From positions 1 to 38,988 of IMG/VR virus record IMGVR_UViG_3300013372_001846: 38,988 nucleotides of DNA. One strand, 5' to 3'. The stretch is from a virus. Positions 1 to 7,595 of the stretch are shown here, one piece after another. Each line of letters opens with the position of its first letter. The stretch's first letter is position 1. A model generated the notes under the pieces. It saw nothing but the letters and a program-made list of their open reading frames with translations. It was not told the DNA's origin and did no database searches. A program made the position numbers and the translations under genes.

Positions 1-91
1 CTATTACTTCAAGAATGTCATAGCGCCAACCATTACCGTTGAGGGTGCGTGGGTTTATAAATCAACTGGTGTATGGACGTTACTAGGATGA
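1..91 (+). CDS. C-terminal end of a truncated protein, probably a tail protein
   Basis: An open frame enters from the left edge (first full codon at base 2) and ends at TGA 89-91, giving 29 residues that end in VWTLLG. The TGA overlaps the ATG of the next gene in an ATGA arrangement. The frame matches the incomplete frame that leaves the right edge: two leftover bases there plus base 1 make a full codon. It may therefore be the end of the tail protein starting at 38009 if the sequence is circular. No domain can be assigned to so short a piece, and the link to the right-hand gene is inference. Confidence 0.6.
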   Translation, partial: YYFKNVIAPTITVEGAWVYKSTGVWTLLG

Positions 92-516
92 GTTTAAAAA
101 TAATAACAGTACACCCTGATTATGTTAATCAGACTTGGCCTTATGTAGAACGTTATATAGAGTCAGCATTATCATATTCAACTGGTGACTATGATACAGC
201 AGAAATAAAAGTCATGCTAACACAAGGCAGTTGGCAACTTCTTGTTGTTACAGATGATAATGAAAAAGTACATGGCGCGATAGTTGTATCATATTTTAAT
301 AGACCAACTGATAGAGTTGCATTTGTTGTAGCTATTGGTGGTAGGTGCATTATAACCAAAGATGGTTTTAGCAAGTTTGAAGATATACTTAGACAAAATG
401 GTGCAACATCCTTAGAAGGTTCAGGTCGTGAGTCAATAATAAGATTATGGCACCGTCATGGTATGACACAGAAATATGTAGTAACAGGTAAATCACTCAA
501 TAAATTAGGAGAATAG
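88..516 (+). CDS. GNAT-like acetyltransferase fold protein (T7 gp13-like internal virion protein)
   Basis: A 142-residue protein resembling the small GNAT-fold proteins of podoviruses placed between the tail tube and internal virion genes (T7 gp13 position). The start at 88 is chosen over an in-frame ATG at 73 because it forms an ATGA overlap with the upstream stop. Visible features are a central beta-rich stretch (LLVVTDDNEKVHGAIVVSYF) and a C-terminal segment with GSGRESIIRLWHRHGM, which fits the end of such folds, where the acyl-CoA binding loop is often degenerate. Enzymatic activity is not established; in T7 the homologue is a virion assembly factor. The assignment rests on fold-like pattern and position. 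Confidence 0.6.
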   Translation: MSLKIITVHPDYVNQTWPYVERYIESALSYSTGDYDTAEIKVMLTQGSWQLLVVTDDNEKVHGAIVVSYFNRPTDRVAFVVAIGGRCIITKDGFSKFEDILRQNGATSLEGSGRESIIRLWHRHGMTQKYVVTGKSLNKLGE

Positions 517-517
517 C

Positions 518-1357
518 ATGTCAGGTGGTGGAAATTACTCACAGAGTAAAGCAAATAATCAAAGCAATTTTGGTCAATCAATACCTCAATGGCAAGTTGA
601 CGCGTTTACCAAGCTGTTTGGTGGAGCTGCGGATACGGCTGGAAGCGTTGGTAATTTTATTAATAAGCAGATGGGTGGAGTGCAAGACTACATTAATAGG
701 ACTAATCAGTCGGCAATGCCAGAATGGCAAAATCAATTAAATGGTGGTGTTTATCAAAATATGGATAACGCCAATAAGTTATCCGAATCATTGCAACAAT
801 CTCTAAACAGCCCTACCAATACCCAAAATATATATTCTCAGATGATGGGCGGCAATGGTAATAACTATGCAGATGCAATGAAGGCTGGCTATACAGCAGA
901 TGCTAATCGTGCAACTGATAACATGCTGGCTAATCTTGATGCAAGATCAGCGGCTTCTGGTATGTCGGGTGGTTCACGCCATGGCGTAGCAACATCACAA
1001 GGCATGTACGACATTAACAGTAATCTGCAAAATAACTTAGCTAGAACAGGTTATGAAACTTTTGATAAAGACTTGCAGAATAAACTAGGAATTGCTCAAC
1101 AGGCAGACCAAGGCACTCTTGCACGTCAACAAATGATGTCAGGCATGTTGGGCGCTCAACAAGGTGTTCAGACTGGTGCATTAGGGCAAGGGCAGAACAT
1201 GCAAAATCTAGGCATGGGATCATTTGCACCCGGCATGATGCCTTGGCAAAATATTAGTAACTGGGCCAATTCCCTTGGCTCCCCAACAATTTTAAACTCT
1301 GGCAATAGTTCTGGAAATAGCAGCGCGATGGGTATGGGTATGGGTGGTGGTAAGTAA
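518..1357 (+). CDS. Gly/Asn/Gln/Met-rich virion protein, putative ejection protein
   Basis: A 279-residue protein with AGGAGA seven bases before the ATG and a TAATG overlap with the next gene. It opens with MSGGGNYSQSKANNQSNFGQ, an N-terminus often seen in phage internal virion or tail-associated proteins. The middle is helical and rich in Asn, Gln and Ala, and the last 60 residues are Gly/Met/Gln repeats of low complexity. No catalytic motif or membrane segment is evident. Its position after the GNAT protein corresponds to T7 gp14, a DNA-ejection protein. Function is inferred from position and composition only. Base composition is visibly more GC-rich than the genes after 1870. Confidence 0.6.
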   Translation: MSGGGNYSQSKANNQSNFGQSIPQWQVDAFTKLFGGAADTAGSVGNFINKQMGGVQDYINRTNQSAMPEWQNQLNGGVYQNMDNANKLSESLQQSLNSPTNTQNIYSQMMGGNGNNYADAMKAGYTADANRATDNMLANLDARSAASGMSGGSRHGVATSQGMYDINSNLQNNLARTGYETFDKDLQNKLGIAQQADQGTLARQQMMSGMLGAQQGVQTGALGQGQNMQNLGMGSFAPGMMPWQNISNWANSLGSPTILNSGNSSGNSSAMGMGMGGGK

Positions 1358-1869
1358 TGGGCGCTTTAGCAGGGTTAATACCAATGTTGTCTGGATTATT
1401 TAAGGGTGGAACTGGATCAGCAGGGGCAGGGGGAGGCGGCCTAATGGACTTGCTCGGCAAAAAGTCTATGGGTGGTGCCAGTAGCGCAATGTCTGGCCCA
1501 GTTGCTGGCGCTGTACTGCCACAGAGCCAATTAAACCAAGCACTTACTGGATCACCAACATCAACCAATCCAATGATGTCATCAACTATTGGTGCTGCAG
1601 CATCTCCTCCAAGCATGGGTAGTGGTGGTAAGAAATGGGAGAAGTGGGCTACCCCACAAGATACTTCTGCTGGCTTGGTTGCAGGACAACCTAATGACCC
1701 CATGTATGGGCAGATGATGCAGCAGGCTATGCAAGGTCAAAATCAACAACAACCACAAAGACAACCAATGAGTGCTGCTGGCGTATTTCAAATGCCTCAA
1801 ATGCCTGGCGCAGTTCATCCTAATGCAACATGGGATACTTTACTTCAAATGCTATCTGGAGGTGGCTAA
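1357..1869 (+). CDS. Low-complexity Gly/Met/Gln-rich virion-region protein
   Basis: A 170-residue protein overlapping both neighbours by one base (TAATG at each end), so it is translationally coupled. The N-terminus is short and hydrophobic (MGALAGLIPMLSGLFKGG), then an alternation of Gly, Ser, Ala and Met, then a Gln/Met-rich stretch around residues 110-140. Nothing resembles a known enzyme. The hydrophobic start could insert in or contact a membrane, which would suit a protein ejected with the DNA, but that is inference. Strict coupling and codon usage like the preceding gene make it a real gene. Confidence 0.65.
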   Translation: MGALAGLIPMLSGLFKGGTGSAGAGGGGLMDLLGKKSMGGASSAMSGPVAGAVLPQSQLNQALTGSPTSTNPMMSSTIGAAASPPSMGSGGKKWEKWATPQDTSAGLVAGQPNDPMYGQMMQQAMQGQNQQQPQRQPMSAAGVFQMPQMPGAVHPNATWDTLLQMLSGGG

Positions 1870-3089
1870 TGGGTCTCACAATACAAGATTTATTAAGCGG
1901 TGATATTGTTAAACCAAGACCACAACAGGATCAAAATTCAAATACTGGTCTTGGTACAATGCTTTCCTTTTTATCTCAAGGAGGACAGAATCAAATAGCA
2001 TCAGTACCAAAGCAAGATAATTTTATGGATTCTGCATTTATGCAAAATACTATGAAAGATAGTGCAGATAGACGTGCTTCTGAACAATTAGCAATAGCAT
2101 CAAAAGGATCATTGGATGAAATGATTTCACTTGAAACAAATCCACATAGAGTTGCTATGTTAAAGCAGCAGCAAGCATTTTTGAATTCTGGTAATCCAAC
2201 TTTGCAAAAACTTGGAGTTCAAAATATTGGATCAATCATTAGTGGTATAATGCCAAGTTATACTCCAACAACTGTGCAGAAAAATATTAATGACCCAGAG
2301 GCATTAAAGTATTTAATTAACAAACAGAAGAGTGGAAAGACTCCTGTTGGAACAACAATGAATGATAAAGGTGAACTTGTCAATATGCCAATGGCAGGTG
2401 GAGGTACTTATTATGATCAACAAATGACTAAGCAACTTGCTCTTCAGAATAACACAAGTCCGTTAGAACAAGCAAATCTTGATTTAAGTCGTGAAAATTC
2501 CAGAAGGGCAAATGAAGCAGGAATACGTGCAGATGAGGCTGGAATACGTGCAGATGAGGCTGCTGCTTTAGCAGAAAAAAGATACCAAGAATCTTTAAGA
2601 AAAGATATACCACCTGCTCATAGAGCTGCTTTTAATGATAATAAATCAATGATTGATAACATTGATAAAGCTATCAAACAAGTAACTGATAATCCTGATG
2701 CATTTGGTTTGATGAATATATTACCTGAAAAGGGAACGCAGTATTTAGACCCAGAAGGTGTTACTCCACGTGCAGCAGTTGCAGGAATTGGCGCAATAAA
2801 AAGACATGATATGTCAGGTGCCACTATAACAGCTGCTGAGCAACCATACCTTGCTCCATTTATACCATCAACAGCAGATAGGTCAGATGCTATTATTAAG
2901 AAGCTGAACCAGATGAAAGAAACTATTAATAGTGAACAGGGTAATATTCAGAATATGTATTCTGATCCTGCTTTTAGGAATCAACCTTGGGTTAAAAAAT
3001 CAGATTTACCAACTGAATCTGGTAAAACAATATCTGATAATCCTGATGATTATCCTAATTATGAATCATATAAAAATAGAGGTAAATAA
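1869..3089 (+). CDS. Hypothetical virion-region protein with duplicated heptad
   Basis: A 406-residue protein. The start at 1869 is preferred over the longer frame from 1830 because it overlaps the upstream TAA (TAATG). The sequence is hydrophilic and mostly helical. Around residues 214-235 it contains the heptad GIRADEA twice in a row, encoded by a perfect 21-base tandem repeat, followed by an Ala/Glu-rich helix, so a coiled coil is likely. The C-terminal half carries PFIPSTADRSDAIIKKLNQ and an Asp/Tyr-rich end. I do not recognise a family. It lies in the presumed ejection-protein block, in the place of a T7 gp15-like internal protein, but similarity cannot be claimed. Base composition drops sharply to AT-rich at this gene. 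Confidence 0.65.
   Translation: MGLTIQDLLSGDIVKPRPQQDQNSNTGLGTMLSFLSQGGQNQIASVPKQDNFMDSAFMQNTMKDSADRRASEQLAIASKGSLDEMISLETNPHRVAMLKQQQAFLNSGNPTLQKLGVQNIGSIISGIMPSYTPTTVQKNINDPEALKYLINKQKSGKTPVGTTMNDKGELVNMPMAGGGTYYDQQMTKQLALQNNTSPLEQANLDLSRENSRRANEAGIRADEAGIRADEAAALAEKRYQESLRKDIPPAHRAAFNDNKSMIDNIDKAIKQVTDNPDAFGLMNILPEKGTQYLDPEGVTPRAAVAGIGAIKRHDMSGATITAAEQPYLAPFIPSTADRSDAIIKKLNQMKETINSEQGNIQNMYSDPAFRNQPWVKKSDLPTESGKTISDNPDDYPNYESYKNRGK
2520..2561 (+). repeat. Perfect 21-base tandem duplication
   Basis: Two identical 21-base units at 2520-2540 and 2541-2561 encode the heptad GIRADEA twice. The length preserves both the reading frame and a coiled-coil heptad. Identity at the DNA level suggests a recent duplication. 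Confidence 0.9.
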
Positions 3090-3091
3090 TC

Positions 3092-5107
3092 ATGGCTGAT
3101 TTAACAGAAGAAGAATTCAATGCTAGAAAAGCTGGACTGACATATAATGGTAAAGTTAGTAATGATAGTTTGCCTAGTAGTCCAAAGTTAGGTGATATTC
3201 ATCAGATGGGTGATAAGACTTTGCAATATGATGGTAGTATGTGGATGGATGTTGATACTAGTTATAAACCAAAATTAACTATTGAATCAAATACTCAAAA
3301 ACCAGATTTAACAGAGTCTGAATTTAAAGCATTGAAAGCTAGCAAATCTCAATCATTTGCACAACCTATACAATCTGATAGTCCTTTTCAGCCTAAAGAA
3401 ACTGGTATGGGTAACTATATTGAAAATATGGCTCGTGGGTTATCTGGTGGATTTGAGAGTCAAGCTGCTGGACTAGCAGATACATTTGGTTTAGCTCCAC
3501 AGAAATGGTTAGATAAAATAGAATCACAGAAAAGATGGATTGATGAAAATAAAGGTGCTGGTGTAGGGAAAATTGGTGCAGATGCTATAACAGGAACAGC
3601 AGCTAGTTTAGCATTACCTGAAATTAAGGCTGCTGGTATTTTAGCAAAGCCATTAGCTCAAATTGGGCAAGATATTGCATCAAGTGGCTTTTTAGGTTCA
3701 TTACTAAATCCAGGTAGTACAGAAGATAGATTAAAATCAGGTGCTATAGATGCTACAGGTGCTGGTTTATTTAGCACAGGTGGTCAAATATTAAAACCAA
3801 TAGTTCAAGGTGGAGTTGCTGGATATAGAGCAGTTCATGATTTGTTTAGTGATTCTGGTAGAATGTCTAAACTTGCAGAGTATGTTAGACAGGCAGTACC
3901 TGAAGGTGATATCAGTACTGTAATATCTAATCTTGAAAACTATAAACAATTAATTCCTAGCAGTGTAAAAAGAGGAATTAATTATAAGCCAACTGCTGCT
4001 GAAGTAGGACAACATACTGGTTTAAATACTTTGCAAAATTATGCTTCTAGTATAAATCCTGGTCAATATATATCTAGGGAATTGGAAAATATTGGCGCAG
4101 AAAGTAAACTAATGAATGCTGTTGCAGACCCTGAAAAACTTGCTTCAAAAATTGGATTTAGAGCTGCAGAAACAGAACCATTATATGATGCTGCTAAACA
4201 AACTATGGTTCCAGTTGATCAGGAATTAGTTCAGTTACTTAAAAGACCTGAGATGCGTAAAGCATTAAACAGAGCAATTACAACAGGTGCAAATAATGAT
4301 ATTACACCTCCAACAAGAGCTATGCTTAATCAGGTATTAAGTGGAAAAGGGAATCCTCAAATTAGTGGTGATGCTTTACATCATGTAAAACTTGGTATAG
4401 ATAGTTTAATAAAAGATGCCAAAGACCCAAGAGCTAATTTAAACCAAGATGCATTTAAAGATATAAGAAGTGCATTCCAAGATTGGCGAACAAAAAATAT
4501 GCCTGATTATGCACAGGCACAATTAAAATATAGGCAACTATCTAGACCAGTAAATAGAAGAAATGCTGCACAAGAAATTATAGACAAAGTATATCCACAT
4601 GGTACTGCCGACCCAGCAGCATTGTATAGAACTGATCCATTAAAATTGGGAGACATAATAGCAGACCCAGATAAATTAGTTCAAGCAGGTACTGATTTTA
4701 AAGGATCAACTTATGATAATACATTTACCAATAGACAAAAAGATTTAATGTCTAATGTGTCTGAAAGTCAAAGACGTAGAGCTGCTTCAGAATTGACTTC
4801 AGGTTCTGGATTTCAACACGATAGTTCAGGCAATATGGCTGCTAGAGGTGCTGGAGCAATAGCACAAGCAGGTTCTAATATTCCAGGTGCATACCAAGTT
4901 GGTTCTGCTTCTATGATTTCTAAACTATCAGGGCAGAATAGAAAGATACAAGAGATGCTTGGTAATATTATGCTTGACCCACAAAAGACTGCAGATTTGT
5001 TTAAAGTTGGCAAACGTGATTCAGCATTTAAATCATTTAATAATAGTGAATTAAATAAAATACCTGGACTATTTGGGTACTTATTAGCTAATCAATATGC
5101 TGACTAA
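3092..5107 (+). CDS. Large putative internal virion (DNA-ejection) protein
   Basis: A 671-residue protein starting two bases after the previous stop, with GAGGT about nine bases before the ATG. The first 100 residues contain two similar short segments, LTEEEFNARKAGLTYNG and LTESEFKALKAS, an imperfect internal repeat that could be a binding linear motif. Residues about 105-230 are Gly/Ala-rich with hydrophobic helices (TGTAASLALPEIKAAGILAKPLAQ), typical of proteins that traverse the cell envelope. The rest is long helices. No lytic transglycosylase motif is visible. Size, composition and place among virion genes point to an ejection protein; this is inference. Confidence 0.6.
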   Translation: MADLTEEEFNARKAGLTYNGKVSNDSLPSSPKLGDIHQMGDKTLQYDGSMWMDVDTSYKPKLTIESNTQKPDLTESEFKALKASKSQSFAQPIQSDSPFQPKETGMGNYIENMARGLSGGFESQAAGLADTFGLAPQKWLDKIESQKRWIDENKGAGVGKIGADAITGTAASLALPEIKAAGILAKPLAQIGQDIASSGFLGSLLNPGSTEDRLKSGAIDATGAGLFSTGGQILKPIVQGGVAGYRAVHDLFSDSGRMSKLAEYVRQAVPEGDISTVISNLENYKQLIPSSVKRGINYKPTAAEVGQHTGLNTLQNYASSINPGQYISRELENIGAESKLMNAVADPEKLASKIGFRAAETEPLYDAAKQTMVPVDQELVQLLKRPEMRKALNRAITTGANNDITPPTRAMLNQVLSGKGNPQISGDALHHVKLGIDSLIKDAKDPRANLNQDAFKDIRSAFQDWRTKNMPDYAQAQLKYRQLSRPVNRRNAAQEIIDKVYPHGTADPAALYRTDPLKLGDIIADPDKLVQAGTDFKGSTYDNTFTNRQKDLMSNVSESQRRRAASELTSGSGFQHDSSGNMAARGAGAIAQAGSNIPGAYQVGSASMISKLSGQNRKIQEMLGNIMLDPQKTADLFKVGKRDSAFKSFNNSELNKIPGLFGYLLANQYAD

Positions 5108-5119
5108 TTGGAGAATTGA

Positions 5120-6418
5120 ATGAGTGCGTTTGACGACTATTTGCAATTACTAAATAATAATCCTAAAATGGATGCCACTAAACAGTGGGTAAACAAGTTA
5201 GGTAATAATGTAAAAACTGGTATAGAGGATAACTTACCAAAGGGCACCAATCCGACTGCTATGTTAGACTTTGCTTCTGCCAATAATCCTATTAGTCATG
5301 TTGCAAGTATGATTGGTAGTATGCGCCTACCTAGTGACACTGTAAGAGTGCACGATTGGTTAGATAATGGTATTGGTGCAGATATAACTCAAAAACAAGG
5401 TAATATACTTAATACTGTACAATCTTATTTTAAGAAAAAGTGGGGTGGTGATAATGACCAATTAGTTAAGTATATAGATGAAGGCGGAAGACTAAATGGC
5501 ATGGTTGGACCGTCACTGGAAAATCCTACCAATGGCCCTCTGTTGGGTAAAAACTACTCTAAGTCTGCAATAGCCACCATGCTAGATACGGCAAACAATG
5601 GTAACCGAATGGATGATGATCTTGGTGCTAGTATTTATTATACTCATGAGCAGTACCCTGATGCCTTAGTTGATACACCAACACAAAAAATAATGGACTA
5701 CATTAACGAACGTGGCAATGTTAATAATGAATATGAAAAACATATTAGTAGTATACAAAATGTTGCAGATACAGCCAGAGGATATAGAGGTACTAATCAG
5801 ATAGCAAAAACTGATGCAGGTAGATACTTTGAAAACCTTAATGATTTACAATATCTACGAGGACTTAGAAAAAGTCAATTACCTGGTGAAGATTTGGCAA
5901 ACTTAAACCCAAATTGGGATGTCAGAAAAATTGCAGAGAAAGCATCTGGTAACGCAAATAGGACATCACTAATAGATTTATTAAAGCAGTCAAATGAATA
6001 TGATGACTATATGGTTACTGATGTAGCAAAAAACAAAATTAAAATGAATCAAGATGCACAATTGGCTAGAGCCACACCTGTGCACAATATCGGTGATGAA
6101 TTCACTTGGTACAAAGTACCAGATTCTGCAGCAGCTAAAGTTGAAGGTCAGATAAGAGACAATTGCCTAAAAGAGGACTGGATGCAAAATAGGATTGACC
6201 AAGGTGAATCTGAAATATATTCACTAAGAGACAAAAATGGTAGACCAAAAGTTACTGCGGAATTTGGTGACACTGGCCTTGGCTCCCCTGGCTGGGTACA
6301 ATTTAAAGGTATGTCTAATTCAGAACCAAAGTCAAAATATCAACCATATATTGATTCACTAACTAAAGACTATGAACCATACCCAGACTTCCCATATGAT
6401 TGGCTATCTGATGACTAA
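5120..6418 (+). CDS. Phage protein with PcfJ-like C-terminal region
   Basis: A 432-residue protein with GGAGAATTGA before the ATG. The N-terminal two-thirds is hydrophilic and unrecognised. From about residue 325 the pattern WYKVPDSAAAKVEGQIRDNC, then GESEIYSLRDKNGRPKVTAEF, then a KSKYQPYIDSLTKDY tail resembles PcfJ-like domains of plasmids and phages, where the usual signature is a HCVG-type motif followed by 'G..IYSLRD..G.P..TIE'. Here the His-Cys-Val is changed to Asn-Cys-Leu. The function of PcfJ-like domains is not settled. It is the last gene of the plus-strand virion block and is followed by a hairpin terminator, so it may be a late virion protein. Confidence 0.55.
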   Translation: MSAFDDYLQLLNNNPKMDATKQWVNKLGNNVKTGIEDNLPKGTNPTAMLDFASANNPISHVASMIGSMRLPSDTVRVHDWLDNGIGADITQKQGNILNTVQSYFKKKWGGDNDQLVKYIDEGGRLNGMVGPSLENPTNGPLLGKNYSKSAIATMLDTANNGNRMDDDLGASIYYTHEQYPDALVDTPTQKIMDYINERGNVNNEYEKHISSIQNVADTARGYRGTNQIAKTDAGRYFENLNDLQYLRGLRKSQLPGEDLANLNPNWDVRKIAEKASGNANRTSLIDLLKQSNEYDDYMVTDVAKNKIKMNQDAQLARATPVHNIGDEFTWYKVPDSAAAKVEGQIRDNCLKEDWMQNRIDQGESEIYSLRDKNGRPKVTAEFGDTGLGSPGWVQFKGMSNSEPKSKYQPYIDSLTKDYEPYPDFPYDWLSDD

Positions 6419-6430
6419 TTATTTGTTTTA

Positions 6431-6495
6431 AGGTTTAAAATTTAATAACCTATACGCTAGTATTAAAATAATATAATCGTTTAAACTAGCGTATA
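6431..6495. terminator. Bidirectional terminator hairpins between convergent genes
   Basis: TATACGCTAGT (6451-6461) is exactly complementary to ACTAGCGTATA (6485-6495), an 11-bp stem with a 23-base AT-rich loop, followed by TTTTA on the plus strand. Just before it AGGTT/AACCT (6431-6451) forms a second, smaller imperfect palindrome. The site is between the convergent genes ending at 6418 and 6518, so it can stop transcripts from both sides. The long loop makes it weaker than a classical terminator. Confidence 0.6.
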
Positions 6496-6517
6496 TTTTA
6501 GCCTATATTTAATCTAT

Positions 6518-7594
6518 TTATTCCTCTATTTTATCTCTAAAAGCTATAGCAATCGGGTGGAATGGAGTGCCATTATTTGTTAGTTCAAAATATTCAACGG
6601 TAACATATTTTCCAATATAATTTTCATAATTATTTAATATGTACTCTTTTTCTTTTATGGTTCCTGGAGCACTAACTCTAAAACTTTTCCCTTCATTTGT
6701 AACACATTCAAGTATAGCCCAATTATCAATACTGCTGTGAACAAATACAATTTCAAATTCATCATCAAAACATTTTTTTACTTTGATTAGTGAATGACTT
6801 CTTTTACCATCTTCATATCCATTATCTCCTTGTCTGATTATTAATCCTTCATATCCTTTATTGATACTATTCATCAATTCATCTTTTACAGATACTATTT
6901 GTGATATATGTTTTGTTCTAGCAAGTATTATATTTGGAATTGGTTTATGTGGCGCATCTGTCAAACTAAGCAGTCTTAAGTATCTTTCAGAATATGGAAC
7001 ATCTTTTATCATATCATATGCTATAAAATCAAGATTAGCAGTATTCTGTTGTTCACGTTTAATTAGACTTGATATTGTTTGTAGTGATATGCCATGTTTG
7101 TATAATTCACCATCTATAAATTCACCTTCATCAAGTTTTATATTATCAGTAATATGTTTGATTGAAGTTATCAATTTTCCATTTCTTGAATATGCTATTA
7201 TATTACCATTAACATTTCCTATTATACATCTATGTCCATTATATTTATGTTGAACAAATGAATATTTTAAATCTACATTAGCAACTTGATCATATCTTTT
7301 AGCTAACATAGGCTTTGGCAGACCAAGTGAATTTGTTGGCCTTATAAAAGCACTTTCTATATCAGATGAATACCCTTTATCTCTTTGTTTAGATACTCTT
7401 GATGCAATTCTTGATAGTACTTGATCTTGAGTTGTTCTACCACCTTTGCCTTCATTAATTATTTCTACTTTTGTTTGCATTGATCCTCCTAGTTGGCCAT
7501 GGTGTATTACAATATCATTTCCAATTGCCTCAATACTCCACACTCTAACTTTTCCAGTATTGTCTTTCATGTACATAGTTATAGTTGAATTCAT
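6518..7594 (-). CDS. ATP-dependent DNA ligase with WGR-like N-terminal domain
   Basis: A 358-residue ligase sealing nicks during replication and repair. The nucleotidyltransferase core shows motif I KYNGHR with the adenylated lysine at about residue 117, motif III FIDGELY near 160, motif IV EGLIIR and motif V SLIKVKK, followed by an OB-fold region. Residues about 5-80 resemble a WGR domain (VWSIEAIGNDIVIHHGQLGG, then GGRTT), a nucleic-acid-binding module known from PARP enzymes and some bacterial proteins. The start at 7594 is preferred because GGAGATAAG, lying over the polymerase stop codon, is correctly spaced; a longer frame starts at 7609 without a good site. It is the last gene of the minus-strand replication operon. 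Confidence 0.92.
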   Translation of the reverse strand: MNSTITMYMKDNTGKVRVWSIEAIGNDIVIHHGQLGGSMQTKVEIINEGKGGRTTQDQVLSRIASRVSKQRDKGYSSDIESAFIRPTNSLGLPKPMLAKRYDQVANVDLKYSFVQHKYNGHRCIIGNVNGNIIAYSRNGKLITSIKHITDNIKLDEGEFIDGELYKHGISLQTISSLIKREQQNTANLDFIAYDMIKDVPYSERYLRLLSLTDAPHKPIPNIILARTKHISQIVSVKDELMNSINKGYEGLIIRQGDNGYEDGKRSHSLIKVKKCFDDEFEIVFVHSSIDNWAILECVTNEGKSFRVSAPGTIKEKEYILNNYENYIGKYVTVEYFELTNNGTPFHPIAIAFRDKIEE

Positions 7595-7595
7595 C

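Noticed and set aside
1254-1703. 149-codon minus-strand open frame
   Set aside because: It is antisense to two coupled plus-strand virion genes and Pro-rich because it mirrors their Gly codons; no ribosome binding site.
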